In this document: positions 9,365-19,077 of the stretch, piece after piece
How the letters are laid out: each line of letters opens with the position of its first letter
Position numbering within the stretch: the first letter of the stretch is position 1
Assembly (NCBI GenBank): GCA_015068325.1
Contig: SVKQ01000012.1
Coordinates: 62,001 to 126,000, forward strand
Length of the DNA: 64,000 bases
Origin: Oscillospiraceae bacterium
GTDB lineage: Bacteria; Bacillota; Clostridia; Oscillospirales; Oscillospiraceae
Direction: 5' to 3'
Notes under the pieces: generated by a model
The model's database searches: none
What the model was told of the DNA's origin: nothing
Seen by the model: only the letters and a program-made list of their open reading frames with translations
Position numbers and translations under genes: made by a program

Positions 9365-9745
9365 ATGGGTTGGATCAATTATGTGCTGGTCGCCGCAATC
9401 GCGGCCGCCGCCATGGGCGGCATTTACAGCCTGGTCAAGCACGCCAAGGGACAGGGAGACTGCTGCGGCGGAGGTGGTAATATCGTCGATTCCTGCGAAA
9501 AAAAGACGCTGGAGGGGCCTGCGCTGGGCCGTTACATTCTGCACGTGGAGGGCATGCACTGCGACAACTGCCGGCGGACCGTAGAACGCCGACTGGACAA
9601 GTTCGACGGGGCTGTGTGCCGGGTGGATCTGAACAGAAAGACCGCCACCGTTACCTATGACCGGCCGGTGGACCCGGAGCAGCTGCGCCTGGCGGTGACG
9701 ATGATGGACTATCAGGTGACAGGCATTGACCGGGAAGAGGTGTAA
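9365..9745 (+). CDS. Membrane-anchored Cys-rich HMA copper-binding protein
   Basis: A 126-residue protein with three parts: an N-terminal membrane segment (about residues 4-24), a Cys/Gly linker (DCCGGGG, then DSC) and a C-terminal HMA domain with GMHCDNC (about 64-70). The N-terminal half resembles the small Cys-rich membrane proteins found with FeoB, here joined to a copper-chaperone domain. Between csoR and copA, it most likely hands Cu(I) to CopA at the membrane. The ORF begins 34 nt after csoR and ends 3 nt before copA. The function is inferred from domain and position. Confidence 0.82.
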   Translation: MGWINYVLVAAIAAAAMGGIYSLVKHAKGQGDCCGGGGNIVDSCEKKTLEGPALGRYILHVEGMHCDNCRRTVERRLDKFDGAVCRVDLNRKTATVTYDRPVDPEQLRLAVTMMDYQVTGIDREEV

Positions 9746-9748
9746 GGT

Positions 9749-12262
9749 ATGACACAGTACAACGTGACGGGCATGAGCTGCGCGGCCTGCAGCGCCCGGG
9801 TGGAAAAGGCGGTATCCGCCGTGCCGGGTGTTACATCCTGTTCGGTGAGTCTGCTGACCAATTCCATGGGCGTGGAGGGCACGGCCACGGCGGAGAGCAT
9901 CATCGCCGCCGTGACGAATGCCGGCTACGGTGCCAGTGTCAAGGGAACTGCGAGAGCCGCAGCCGCTGAACCGGATGAGCTGCGGGACACGGAGACGCCG
10001 AAGCTGAAGAGGCGACTCCTGTGGTCTCTGGCTTTTTTACTGGTACTGATGTATGTCTCCATGGGCCATATGATGTGGGGCTGGCCGCTGCCTGCGTTTT
10101 TCGACGGCAACCACGTGGCCATGGGACTTTTGCAGCTGCTGTTGGCGGCCATCGTTATGGTCATCAATCAGCGGTTCTTTGTCAGCGGCTTTCGGGGCCT
10201 GCTGCACCGTGCACCCAATATGGACACGCTGGTGGCACTGGGTTCGGCAGCGGCCTTCGGCTACAGCACTTATGCGCTTTTTGCCATGACCGGGGCACAA
10301 CTCCGGGGCGACGGGGCGGCGGTTATGGATTACATGCACGAGTTCTACTTCGAGTCCGCGGCCATGATTCTGACGCTGATCACCGTAGGCAAGATGCTGG
10401 AGGCCCGCTCCAAGGGAAAGACCACCGATGCGCTGAAGAGTCTGATGAAGCTGTCGCCCAAGGTGGCTACCGTGGTGCGGGACGGCCAGGAGCTTGAATT
10501 GCCCATTGAACGGGTACAAAAAGGCGACACGTTCGTGGTGCGGCCGGGTGAGAATATCCCGGTGGACGGCGTGGTGACAGAGGGTACAAGCGCTGTCAAT
10601 GAGAGTGCCTTAACAGGTGAGAGCCTGCCGGTGGACAAGGCGTCAGGCGACGTGGTGTCTGCCGGCACCATCAACCAGTCCGGACTGTTGCGCTGCAGCG
10701 CCACCCGGGTGGGGGAAGACACCACCCTCAGCCAGATCATACAGATGGTCAGTGATGCGGCGGCCACCAAGGCCCCCATCGCTAAAGTGGCGGACAAGGT
10801 TTCCGGCGTGTTTGTGCCAGTGGTCATTGCCATCGCCGTCGTGACGACACTGGTCTGGACGCTCATCAGCGGTGATTTCGGCTATGCGCTGGCCCGGGGG
10901 ATCTCCGTGCTGGTGATTTCCTGTCCCTGTGCGCTGGGGTTGGCCACGCCGGTGGCCATCATGGTGGGCAACGGCGTGGGCGCCAGGAACGGCATCCTGT
11001 TCAAAACGGCCGTTTCGCTGGAGAACGCTGGAAAGACCGGTATCGTGGTGCTGGACAAAACCGGCACCATTACCGCCGGTGAACCCCGGGTCACGGATGT
11101 GGTGCCCGTATCCACTGATGAAACGGAGCTGCTGACATTGGCCCTGTCGCTGGAGCGGAGCAGCGAGCATCCGCTGGCCCGGGCCATCGTGGCCGAGGGG
11201 GAGCGCCGGGGTCTGTCCCCCCGGGTGGTGGAGGAGTTCCACGCGCTACCCGGCAATGGGCTGGAGGCCTTCTGCGGCGGCGAAAAGTTGCTGGGCGGCA
11301 GCCTGGCCTTTATCGGCGGGCAGACCAAATTGCCGGAGACGGTACAGCGCCGGGCGGAGGAACTGGCCGGACAGGGGAAGACCCCGCTGCTGTTTAGCCG
11401 CGGCGGGGAACTGCTGGGCCTTGTCGCAGTGGCGGACGTCATCAAGGAGGACAGCCCCGAGGCCATCCGCCAGCTGCGGAACATGGGCGTCCGGGTGGTG
11501 ATGCTGACCGGCGACAATGAGCGGACTGCCCGGGCCATCGGCAATCAGGCCGGCGTGGATGAGGTCATCGCCGGCGTGCTGCCGGAGGGTAAAGAGAGTG
11601 TCATCCGCCGCCTGCGGGAACAGGGGCGCGTGACCATGGTGGGTGACGGCATCAATGATGCCCCGGCTTTGACCCGCGCCGACATCGGTATCGCCATCGG
11701 CGCCGGTACCGATGTGGCCATTGACGCGGCGGAGGTGGTACTGATGAGGAGCCGCCTCATCGATGTGGCGGCTGCCATTCGACTCAGCCGCGCCACGCTG
11801 CGGAACATCCATCAGAATCTGTTCTGGGCGTTCTTCTACAACACCATCGGCATTCCGCTGGCAGCGGGTGTGTTGATCCCCCTGGGCCTGACGCTGAACC
11901 CTATGTTCGGCGCGGCGGCCATGAGCCTCAGCAGCTTCTGTGTGGTCACCAATGCCCTGCGGCTGAACCTGTGCAGGCTCTACGATCCCAGCCGTGACCG
12001 GGCGAAGATGACGCTTCTCACGGCGGAGCTGACTGCCTCGCCGGAAGAAGACATCGTCACCATGCGCATTGAGGGCATGATGTGTCCCCACTGCGAGGCG
12101 ACGGTGAAGGGGGCCCTGGAGCGCATACCCGGCGTGGCCTGTGCCCAGGCCAGCCACACCGACGGCACCGCTGTGGTGCGGCTCAGCGGACCGACCGACC
12201 GCGAGGCCATGCGCCGGGCGGTGGAGGCGGAGGACTATGCCGTACTGTCCATTGAGGGATAG
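9749..12262 (+). CDS. copA: Copper-exporting P1B-type ATPase with N- and C-terminal HMA domains
   Basis: Inner-membrane pump that exports Cu(I) using ATP, 837 residues. In order: N-terminal HMA (GMSCAAC, residues 5-11), membrane helices, the TGES actuator loop near 289, the CPC metal site in SCPCALG near 391, the phosphorylated DKTGT near 436, the HP motif [15 protein letters not shown] near 631, last helices, and an extra HMA domain at the C-terminus (GMMCPHC, about 775-781). N-terminal HMA domains are usual; one at the C-terminal tail is uncommon and may be a fused chaperone. It is the third gene of the CsoR-controlled operon. Confidence 0.96.
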   Translation: MTQYNVTGMSCAACSARVEKAVSAVPGVTSCSVSLLTNSMGVEGTATAESIIAAVTNAGYGASVKGTARAAAAEPDELRDTETPKLKRRLLWSLAFLLVLMYVSMGHMMWGWPLPAFFDGNHVAMGLLQLLLAAIVMVINQRFFVSGFRGLLHRAPNMDTLVALGSAAAFGYSTYALFAMTGAQLRGDGAAVMDYMHEFYFESAAMILTLITVGKMLEARSKGKTTDALKSLMKLSPKVATVVRDGQELELPIERVQKGDTFVVRPGENIPVDGVVTEGTSAVNESALTGESLPVDKASGDVVSAGTINQSGLLRCSATRVGEDTTLSQIIQMVSDAAATKAPIAKVADKVSGVFVPVVIAIAVVTTLVWTLISGDFGYALARGISVLVISCPCALGLATPVAIMVGNGVGARNGILFKTAVSLENAGKTGIVVLDKTGTITAGEPRVTDVVPVSTDETELLTLALSLERSSEHPLARAIVAEGERRGLSPRVVEEFHALPGNGLEAFCGGEKLLGGSLAFIGGQTKLPETVQRRAEELAGQGKTPLLFSRGGELLGLVAVADVIKEDSPEAIRQLRNMGVRVVMLTGDNERTARAIGNQAGVDEVIAGVLPEGKESVIRRLREQGRVTMVGDGINDAPALTRADIGIAIGAGTDVAIDAAEVVLMRSRLIDVAAAIRLSRATLRNIHQNLFWAFFYNTIGIPLAAGVLIPLGLTLNPMFGAAAMSLSSFCVVTNALRLNLCRLYDPSRDRAKMTLLTAELTASPEEDIVTMRIEGMMCPHCEATVKGALERIPGVACAQASHTDGTAVVRLSGPTDREAMRRAVEAEDYAVLSIEG

Positions 12263-12332
12263 CAAAGGCATCCAAAGCGGGCTGTTTCCGCGGCGAGATG
12301 TATGATATCATCCGATATGAGGGGGGAGGCTC

Positions 12333-12992
12333 ATGAAGCGCGTATTACCCATTACGGACCCGGTTCGCCATGCCGCGGCCCTGACAGGCCGCAGTTGCCG
12401 GTTGCTCTCCGACGACTGCCCCTGGCGGGAGGATATGGCATTCCATACAGTGAATGAGTTCGGGGGTTTAGGCCGCGGCTTCCACCAGCACTGCGGGCCC
12501 ACCGCCGTTACCAATCTGGTCTGTGCCGCCGTTCGTCGGCGGGACCCGGCCCATGCAGAGGACGTGGATCCGGCCCGCATTTTCAGCCGGGCAGCGGACA
12601 TCGGCCGCCGCAGGCTCACCTATTGGAACATCCACGAGCGCTTTCATGTGGGGGGCACGTCCTATCTGCTGCTGCGGGCCTACGTGGCCGCCTGCCTGCG
12701 GCAGTTCGGCATGTCCGGTGCCCGTGTCACTGCGCGGTTGAAAGCTTCTCCGGAAAAGATGGCTGAGGAGATCCGCAGGGGGCGGCTGCTGTGCCTGGCG
12801 ATGTACCGCCACCGGTGCTATGGCTCCCATCTGGTGGTGGCCTATGGCGCAGTGCAGGTGGCGGTGGAGGGAGAGGCTGTACCCCGACTCTACTTCCGCG
12901 TGGCGGACGGCTGGTCTACCACACCCCGCTATATCCTCGCTGATTCCCTGCGTTTGTGCTCCTGCATTTCGGTGGAGCTGCAGCAGCTATGA
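12333..12992 (+). CDS. C39-like papain-fold protein, function unknown
   Basis: A 219-residue protein without signal peptide or membrane segment. A papain-fold triad can be read: Cys54 in QHCGPTAVTNLV, His166 in GSHLVVAYG and Asp192 in RVADGW. This order and spacing match C39-like peptidase domains (PF13529 type). Arg and Cys content is high, and there is no ATP-binding or transport domain, so it is not a bacteriocin exporter. It begins 70 nt after copA with a strong GGGGGGAGG site and may be co-transcribed. Catalysis is unproven; the substrate is unknown. Confidence 0.6.
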   Translation: MKRVLPITDPVRHAAALTGRSCRLLSDDCPWREDMAFHTVNEFGGLGRGFHQHCGPTAVTNLVCAAVRRRDPAHAEDVDPARIFSRAADIGRRRLTYWNIHERFHVGGTSYLLLRAYVAACLRQFGMSGARVTARLKASPEKMAEEIRRGRLLCLAMYRHRCYGSHLVVAYGAVQVAVEGEAVPRLYFRVADGWSTTPRYILADSLRLCSCISVELQQL

Positions 12993-13079
12993 GCGGATGA
13001 AAGACGCTGGCACAGTTTTTTGATAAAGGAAAAATTTGTGGAAAATAATTATGATTTGGTTACAATTTCGCACCCTTCA

Positions 13080-13108
13080 TTGACCTTTCTGCGGGAAAGG
13101 AATACAAT
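13080..13108 (+). promoter_or_regulatory. Sigma-A promoter of the lipoprotein gene
   Basis: -35 TTGACC (13080-13085) and -10 TACAAT (13103-13108) are exactly 17 nt apart, 43 nt before the start codon. Confidence 0.75.
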
Positions 13109-13150
13109 GGTCGCAAAGCGGAGACCGGATGCCGAAAGGAGGGATCGGCG

Positions 13151-14035
13151 ATGAGACGAATTGCGGCGCTGTTACTGGCCCTGCTGACGGTGATGAGCCT
13201 GACCGGCTGCCTGGGGAGAACTCCGGAGGAAGAGGAGCAACCGGATATGGGTACGATCAACGTGCTGCGGCTGATCCAGCGGGCGGATGCCACCGATTTT
13301 CCGGTAGATGAGGAGTTCGCGGACAAAAAGGTGACCAGATTTCAGCTGGCCCAGGCACTGCAGGAGGCAGCGGCCAAGCCGTTGGACGCCGCCGTCGGCA
13401 TAAATGCGGGTCTGGCCCCGGGGCAGGATGGATATTGGAGCCGCTCAGCCCATCTGGAAGGCACGGCGGAAGGCTTTTCACCGAAGGATCTGTGGCTCGA
13501 GATGACCTGCGGCCTGACGGAGAATGTGGTCCGCGTTACGGCCCACCAAGGCTCGGAGTGGGGCGCCTGCTATGTGCGGGGTCCGGAGCTGTACACGATG
13601 CTGCGCCACTGGCGGGATCGCGAACTGGAGATAGACGAGGAAGCCTATGAGAAGGTCCGGGAGCAGGTGGACAGCGCCATCGAGGCGATTTGCCAATCGG
13701 AAAAAGCGACAGGACAGCCCTATACCGGTTGGGAGCTGACAGAGTTCCGGTGGCTCACCGATTATGTGGACACCAGCGACGACAGCACCATCCATATCTA
13801 CTCTGTGGACTACGCCATGCTGACTGACGATCCCGGCAGCGTGAAGTGGAGCGGCGATATGGCGCTGGACAGTGCAGGCCGCGTGGAGAATGTAGGCGAT
13901 TTTGGCCGCCTGGCCACCCGCTGGTGGTGGTGGGGCAGCGTCAACGAGACGGCGATCCTGGGCCGGGACAGAGACCCGGAGACGGAATTTGAGGAGGCCC
14001 GCACCGCCCTGAATGAAAACAATCCCCGCAGCTGA
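13151..14035 (+). CDS. Putative lipoprotein, function unknown
   Basis: A 294-residue exported protein. The signal peptide ends in the lipobox LTGC (Cys20), so the mature protein should be lipid-anchored outside the membrane. An acidic linker (TPEEEEQPD) follows, then a soluble domain I do not recognise. It is rich in Trp and acidic residues and contains four Trp in a row near residue 258. GGAGG lies just before ATG 13151. It has its own promoter and terminator, so it is monocistronic. Confidence 0.75.
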   Translation: MRRIAALLLALLTVMSLTGCLGRTPEEEEQPDMGTINVLRLIQRADATDFPVDEEFADKKVTRFQLAQALQEAAAKPLDAAVGINAGLAPGQDGYWSRSAHLEGTAEGFSPKDLWLEMTCGLTENVVRVTAHQGSEWGACYVRGPELYTMLRHWRDRELEIDEEAYEKVREQVDSAIEAICQSEKATGQPYTGWELTEFRWLTDYVDTSDDSTIHIYSVDYAMLTDDPGSVKWSGDMALDSAGRVENVGDFGRLATRWWWWGSVNETAILGRDRDPETEFEEARTALNENNPRS

Positions 14036-14060
14036 CGGGCTGACCTGCGGAGCATAGTGA

Positions 14061-14097
14061 ACGGAGCAGATCGCAAAAGCGATCTGCTCCGTTTGTT
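14061..14097. terminator. Bidirectional terminator
   Basis: Perfect 14-bp hairpin (ACGGAGCAGATCGC, AAAA loop, complement) followed by TTTGTT. It lies between the lipoprotein gene and the convergent patB gene. Confidence 0.85.
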
Positions 14098-14120
14098 ATA
14101 TGGTTTGACTGAAAAACGGC

Positions 14121-15302
14121 TTACTCCATCCCGACAGCCCGACGGATACGGCGAATACCCTCCGACAACACACTGCGGGGGCAGGCGAAGTTCAGGCGCA
14201 TGAAGCCCTCGCCTCCTTGACCGAACATGGCACCGTTGTTGAGCCACACGCCGGCCTTCTTCAAAAAGAGGTCGTCCAGCCCGCTGCTGTCCAGCCCCAG
14301 ACTGCGGCAATCCAGCCAGGCGAGATATGTGCCCTCCAGATCCGACGCATTGATAGGGGCGCCGGCGGGGAAGGATTGCAGCAGCAGATCCAGGTTGCCC
14401 CGCAGATAGTCCAGCAGCCCCTCCAGCCACGGCTCGCCGCAGCTGTAGGCGGCCCGGGACGCAGCCAGCGGCATGATGCCGCCGCTTCCGTGGCCGACAG
14501 CGGCACAGATCTCGCGAAAACGACTGCGCAGTGCTGCGTTGGGAATAATGGCCTGCGCGGTGGGAACGCCGGCCAGATTGAAAGTCTTGGTGGGGGCCAT
14601 GCAGGTGATGCTGCGTGCGGCCGCCTCCTCCGACACGGCGGCGATGGGGATGTGTCGGTTGGGCGTATAGACCAGGTCGGCGTGGATCTCGTCGGAGATG
14701 ATGGTAATGTCGTACCGGCAGCAGAGCTCTACCAGCCGGGTCAGCTCTTCCCGAGTCCAGACGCGACCTCCGGGGTTATGGGGTGAGCAAAGGAGAAATA
14801 CTTTACACTCCTTTTGCTGCAACTGTCGTTCCAAATCATCAAAGTCCATCGTGTAGCGGCCATCCTCCCAGTGAAGAGGACTGACCATGAGGCGGCGGCG
14901 CAGGCCCTTGACGATGCTGGCAAAGAGATGGTAGACCGGCTGGCACAGCAGCACACCGTCACCCGGTTCCGTCGCCATCTGGATGCCCGCCGACACGGCA
15001 GACAGCACGTTGGGGAGGGGGATGAACCAATCGGGATCCGCCCGCCAGCCCATACGGCGCGCATACCAGTCGACCAACAGGGTCCAGTAGTCGCTCCCAA
15101 CGTCGGTATACCCGAAGATGCCCTGCTGCGAGGCCTTTTCAAGCGTCTCTACAATGACCGGGGAGGTGGGGAAGTCCATGTCGGCCACCCACATGGGCAG
15201 CAGATCCTCCGCCGCGCCAGCGGGCCGACGGTCGTATTTCATGGAGCCGGTGCCCTGTCGGGAATATACGGTGTCAAAAAAAGAATGGTCAAAGCGTTCC
15301 AT
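14121..15302 (-). CDS. patB: MalY/PatB-type PLP-dependent C-S lyase / aminotransferase
   Basis: Fold-type I PLP enzyme of 393 residues. PatB/MalY proteins cleave cystathionine or cysteine to a thiol, pyruvate and ammonia. The PLP-lysine segment is APTKTFNLAGVPTA and the substrate-carboxylate segment SDEIHADLVY precedes it; the N-terminus MWVADMDFPTSP is typical. ATG 15302 has GGAGG 7 nt upstream; an in-frame ATG six codons earlier has none. It lies 43 nt after an Rrf2-type regulator and is probably co-transcribed, suggesting control by iron-sulfur or cysteine status. Confidence 0.9.
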   Translation of the reverse strand: MERFDHSFFDTVYSRQGTGSMKYDRRPAGAAEDLLPMWVADMDFPTSPVIVETLEKASQQGIFGYTDVGSDYWTLLVDWYARRMGWRADPDWFIPLPNVLSAVSAGIQMATEPGDGVLLCQPVYHLFASIVKGLRRRLMVSPLHWEDGRYTMDFDDLERQLQQKECKVFLLCSPHNPGGRVWTREELTRLVELCCRYDITIISDEIHADLVYTPNRHIPIAAVSEEAAARSITCMAPTKTFNLAGVPTAQAIIPNAALRSRFREICAAVGHGSGGIMPLAASRAAYSCGEPWLEGLLDYLRGNLDLLLQSFPAGAPINASDLEGTYLAWLDCRSLGLDSSGLDDLFLKKAGVWLNNGAMFGQGGEGFMRLNFACPRSVLSEGIRRIRRAVGME

Positions 15303-15345
15303 GTGAGTCCTCCAATTCAATCGATGGGGCAGATGCGTGCCATCG

Positions 15346-15780
15346 TCAGATCACGTAGTCTCCGCCGCTCTGCCGCTGTTGGTCCAGTATGTCCTGTAGG
15401 GTGACGCCGTTGAGATACTGCTCCACCACCGTTTCCAGTCCCTGCCAGACAGGCAATGTGAGGCAGCTGAACCGCTGGGGGCAGTCGTTCGCTTCACCCT
15501 CCAGGCAGGCTACCGGCGCCAGAGTTCCCTCAGTAGCTCGCAGGATCTCGCCCACGGTATACTGCTCCGGCGGCTTGACCAGGCGGTAACCGCCCTGGTA
15601 GCCCCTGGTGGTCTGTAGCAGATGTGTCCGGTTCAGCACGGGAATGATCTGTTCCAGATATTTTTTGGAGATGCTCTGACGCTGGGCGATCTCCTTCAGG
15701 GCCACATAGCCGTCTCCCTGGTGTTGGGCCAGATCCAGCATCATGCGCAGGGCGTACCGCCCCCGGGTGGATATCATCAT
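15346..15780 (-). CDS. Rrf2-family transcriptional regulator (IscR/CymR type)
   Basis: A winged-helix DNA-binding protein of 144 residues. The N-terminal helix-turn-helix (MMISTRGRYALRMMLDLA, with SISKKYLEQI) is typical. The three Cys of the [2Fe-2S] site of IscR-like members are present in CLEGEANDCPQRFSC, which argues for an iron-sulfur sensor over the cluster-free CymR. GGGAGGTG lies 8 nt before ATG 15780. Immediately followed by patB on the same strand, it probably controls sulfur or cysteine metabolism. Confidence 0.88.
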   Translation of the reverse strand: MMISTRGRYALRMMLDLAQHQGDGYVALKEIAQRQSISKKYLEQIIPVLNRTHLLQTTRGYQGGYRLVKPPEQYTVGEILRATEGTLAPVACLEGEANDCPQRFSCLTLPVWQGLETVVEQYLNGVTLQDILDQQRQSGGDYVI

Positions 15781-15902
15781 ATCACTGTCACCTCCCTGCA
15801 AAAAACTACTGCGCCGATAAGTTTTTCTGTTTTTTCATTATATCTCACCGACACCGCCCTTGCAAGTGGTATTTTAAGAGAACAGTTTTTGCACAAACCC
15901 GA

Positions 15903-15931
15903 TTGCACACGGCGCCAATAACTGGTATAAT
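15903..15931 (+). promoter_or_regulatory. Sigma-A promoter of the clostripain gene
   Basis: -35 TTGCAC (15903-15908) and -10 TATAAT (15926-15931) with a 17-nt spacer, about 40 nt before the start codon. Confidence 0.8.
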
Positions 15932-15971
15932 TGCAGAGGAAAACGCGATTCGATATGGGGAGGCAGATACG

Positions 15972-18437
15972 ATGGATAACAGGCCAAGCGGACGCGAGAA
16001 AAACGTGACAGGTAGGGGCAAGGGCCTCTATAAGCGGGGCGACGGACTGAACACCGGCGGGCCTGTCGGCAAGCAGGACGGGTATCAAGGGCGAAAGGAG
16101 AGCGGCAGCTCCTCCGGGGGCGGCAAGCGCTCCGGCGGAGGAGGCAGCAAGCTGCTGATTCTGATCCTGGCGGCGGTGGTTCTGCTGGGCGGAGGCGGCG
16201 GTCTCAGCGGCCTCTTCGGCAATCTGCTGGGCGGCGCTGGCAGCAGCAGCGATGCTCAGAGCGGCTATACCCAAAACAACACGCAAAATAACACACAGAA
16301 TAACAGCCAGCAGGGCTCCGGGCAGAGCGGTACATCCCAGAGCGGCCTCCTCAGCGGTAGTTCCATCCTCAACAGCCTGCTGGGCGGCAGCAGTGCCGGC
16401 TACAGCGGCAGCGGCACTGTGTCCACCGGTTGGACAGGCAACGCCAACACCGGCCGGCTGAACACCTCTGTGGCGGCCGGCTCCCGGGCCAAGCGCACCC
16501 AGATCCTGGGGAACGGCCGGGATGTGGTCACGATGATGGTCTACATGTGCGGCACCGACCTGGAGTCCCGCAGCAAGATGGGTACCTCGGATCTGCAGGA
16601 GATGCTCAACGCCACCACGGACAACACCAACCTGAACATTCTGGTCTACACCGGTGGATGCAAGCAGTGGCAGAACAATCTGGTCAGCAGCACCAACAAC
16701 CAGCTCTATCAGATCCGAGGCGGTCAGATCTCCCTGCTGGGCGAGGAGAGCGGCCGACCCATGACCGATCCCAATACGCTGGTGGGCTTTATCAAAACCT
16801 GTGCCCAGGCCTTCCCGGCCAACCGCAACATCCTGGTCTTTTGGGATCACGGCGGCGGCTCCCTCAGCGGCTACGGCTATGATGAAAAGTACGCCTCCTC
16901 CGGCTCCATGACCTTGTCCGGCATCGACAAGGCCCTGTCGGCCGCCGGCGTTACCTTCGACTTCATCGGCTTTGATGCCTGCCTCATGGCCACGCTGGAG
17001 ACTGCGCTGATGCTGGAGCCCTATGCCGATTACCTGATCGCCTCTGAGGAGACGGAGCCCGGTGTGGGCTGGTACTACACCAACTGGTTGACGGAGCTCA
17101 ACAAAAATACCTCCATGTCCACCCTGGAGATCGGCAGGAACATCGTGGATGACTTCGTCACCGTCTGCGGCCAGAAGTGCCGGGGCCAGAGCACCACGCT
17201 GTCGCTGGTGGATCTGGCGGAGCTCAGCAACACCGTGCCCGACAAGCTGAAGGATTTTGCCGCGGGCACCAGCAAACTGTTGCAGGGCAACCAGTACCAG
17301 GTGGTATCCAACGCCCGCAGCAGCACCCGGGAGTTTGCTGCATCCAACAGGATCGATCAGGTGGATCTGGTTCACCTGGCCTATAATCTGGACACCAACG
17401 AGAGCAAAGCGCTGGCCAATGCACTGCTGGGCGCGGTGAAGTATAACCGCACTTCCTCCGGCATCACCAACGCCTATGGCCTCTCCATCTATTTTCCGTA
17501 CAAGAGTGCTTCCAAGGTGAACAGCGCCGTGGCCACCTACGAAGCCATCGGTATGGACAGTGACTATGCCCGCGTCATCCAACAGTTTGCCAGCATGGAG
17601 ACCGGCGGCCAGACGGTGGCCGGCGGGACAGCTTCGCCGCTGGCGGCCCTGCTGGGCGGCGGCTCTACCGGCTCCAGCAGCAGTGGGCAGGTAGGTATGG
17701 ATGCCATTGTGGACATTTTGGGAGCCTTGATGGGCGGTGGCTCCGGCTCTGCCTTTGGCCGATCGCTGGATGTGAACGAGGCGGCTTCCTTCATCGCTGA
17801 CCACCAGCTGGATGCCTCGCAGCTGGCGTGGGCCAGCTCCGGCGGCGTGACGCAGCTGCGGCTGAGCGAGGAGCAGTGGGCCCTGGTCCATGATCTGCAG
17901 CTCAACGTATTCTATGACGACGGCGAAGGATACATCGACCTGGGCCTGGACAACGTCTACCAGTTTACCGAGGACGGTGCCCTGCTGGGCGAGTTCGACG
18001 GCACCTGGCTGGCGGTGGATCAGCAGCCAGTGGCCTACTACTACATGGACAGCACCTTTGACGGCGACGACTATACCATCAACGGCAGGATTCCTGTGCT
18101 GCTCAACGGCCAGCGGGCCGAGCTGTTGGTGGTGTTTGACAACGACGATCCATACGGCACCATTACAGGCGCACGGGCCGTCTATGCTGACGGCGAGACC
18201 GAGACGGTGGCCAAGGCCGTCACCGAACTGAATGCAGGCGACACCATCGACTTCATCTGCGACTATTACACCTACGACGGTGACTATCAAAACACTTATA
18301 TGTTGGGTGAACAGATGATCTGGAGCGGAGACCACGAGATCAGCAATGTGATTCTGCCGGACGGTGAGAACGCCGTGGCCACCTATCTTCTGACTGACAT
18401 CTATCACCAGGAGTACTGGACGCCCACCCTGCCATGA
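15972..18437 (+). CDS. Clostripain-family (C11) cysteine protease, membrane-anchored
   Basis: An 821-residue protein. After a basic cytosolic tail there is one membrane segment (about residues 57-71, LLILILAAVVLLGGG), then a long Gly/Ser/Asn/Gln low-complexity linker with repeated TQNN units (about 98-112). The C11 domain follows, with catalytic His293 in FWDHGGGS and Cys337 in FDACLMA. Clostripains cleave after Arg or Lys. The C-terminal 300 residues form a further domain I do not name. GGGGAGG precedes ATG 15972. The protease domain should face outside the cell. Confidence 0.9.
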   Translation: MDNRPSGREKNVTGRGKGLYKRGDGLNTGGPVGKQDGYQGRKESGSSSGGGKRSGGGGSKLLILILAAVVLLGGGGGLSGLFGNLLGGAGSSSDAQSGYTQNNTQNNTQNNSQQGSGQSGTSQSGLLSGSSILNSLLGGSSAGYSGSGTVSTGWTGNANTGRLNTSVAAGSRAKRTQILGNGRDVVTMMVYMCGTDLESRSKMGTSDLQEMLNATTDNTNLNILVYTGGCKQWQNNLVSSTNNQLYQIRGGQISLLGEESGRPMTDPNTLVGFIKTCAQAFPANRNILVFWDHGGGSLSGYGYDEKYASSGSMTLSGIDKALSAAGVTFDFIGFDACLMATLETALMLEPYADYLIASEETEPGVGWYYTNWLTELNKNTSMSTLEIGRNIVDDFVTVCGQKCRGQSTTLSLVDLAELSNTVPDKLKDFAAGTSKLLQGNQYQVVSNARSSTREFAASNRIDQVDLVHLAYNLDTNESKALANALLGAVKYNRTSSGITNAYGLSIYFPYKSASKVNSAVATYEAIGMDSDYARVIQQFASMETGGQTVAGGTASPLAALLGGGSTGSSSSGQVGMDAIVDILGALMGGGSGSAFGRSLDVNEAASFIADHQLDASQLAWASSGGVTQLRLSEEQWALVHDLQLNVFYDDGEGYIDLGLDNVYQFTEDGALLGEFDGTWLAVDQQPVAYYYMDSTFDGDDYTINGRIPVLLNGQRAELLVVFDNDDPYGTITGARAVYADGETETVAKAVTELNAGDTIDFICDYYTYDGDYQNTYMLGEQMIWSGDHEISNVILPDGENAVATYLLTDIYHQEYWTPTLP

Positions 18438-18457
18438 GCGGGAGAAAGGAGAACGCC

Positions 18458-18934
18458 ATGTTTCGCGAGATGGTGCGAAAGAAGCAGCAGCTGTCCGACG
18501 CCGAGTGCGTGGAGGTCCTGCGGCGGGAGAAGCGGGGTGTGCTGTCCGTCCTGGGGGACGATGGCTATCCATACGGTATGCCCCTGAACCACTGGTACTG
18601 TCCAGAGGACGGCCACATCTATTTCCACAGCGGCTCCGCGGGGCACAAGATCGATGCCATGCGCCGCTGTGACAAGGTCTCCTTCTGTTTGTATGACGAG
18701 GGTTATCGGCAAGAAGGGGAGTGGGCGCTGCATATCAAGAGCGTCATCGTGTTCGGTAAGGTGCGTATGGTGGAGGATCATGAGCGGGCCATTGAGATCA
18801 GTCGCCGTCTCAGCTACAAGTTCACCGATGACACGGACTACATCGAGGAGGAGATTCGCCGCTCCGGTGCCCGGGTGCTGTGCTTTGAACTGATTCCGGA
18901 GCAGATCACCGGTAAACTGGTCAAGGAGTCCTGA
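18458..18934 (+). CDS. Pyridoxamine-5'-phosphate-oxidase-fold flavin-binding protein
   Basis: A 158-residue split-barrel protein of the PNPOx-like/NimA type, which binds FMN or related cofactors. Typical segments are the start MFREMVRKKQQLSDAECV, the strand RGVLSVLGDDGYPYGMPL and IYFHSGSAGHKIDAM. Members act in nitro or flavin chemistry, or are uncharacterised. ATG at 18458 is chosen because AAAGGAG lies 7 nt upstream. It follows the clostripain gene by 20 nt and may be co-transcribed, though a functional link is not evident. Confidence 0.88.
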   Translation: MFREMVRKKQQLSDAECVEVLRREKRGVLSVLGDDGYPYGMPLNHWYCPEDGHIYFHSGSAGHKIDAMRRCDKVSFCLYDEGYRQEGEWALHIKSVIVFGKVRMVEDHERAIEISRRLSYKFTDDTDYIEEEIRRSGARVLCFELIPEQITGKLVKES

Positions 18935-18946
18935 TCGAAAGATGAC

Positions 18947-18980
18947 AGAGGCCTTCGAAGCGCAGCTTCGAAGGCCTCTT
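18947..18980 (+). terminator. Hairpin terminator
   Basis: Perfect 14-bp hairpin (AGAGGCCTTCGAAG and complement) 12 nt after the stop codon. The trailing T-run is short. Confidence 0.7.
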
Positions 18981-19077
18981 GATGTATCCGACCGCGATAG
19001 GATAGTTTGCGCCCAAAGGGGAAAAGCTATGGAATGACACCCGCCGGGGCGGGAGAACAGGACGGAGGTACAGCTGT

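Noticed and set aside
15777-18572. 931-codon open frame antisense to the clostripain gene
   Set aside because: A shadow of GC-rich codons. The protein would be low-complexity (Gly, His, Gln, Ala), has no ribosome site, and overlaps a gene with clear catalytic residues.
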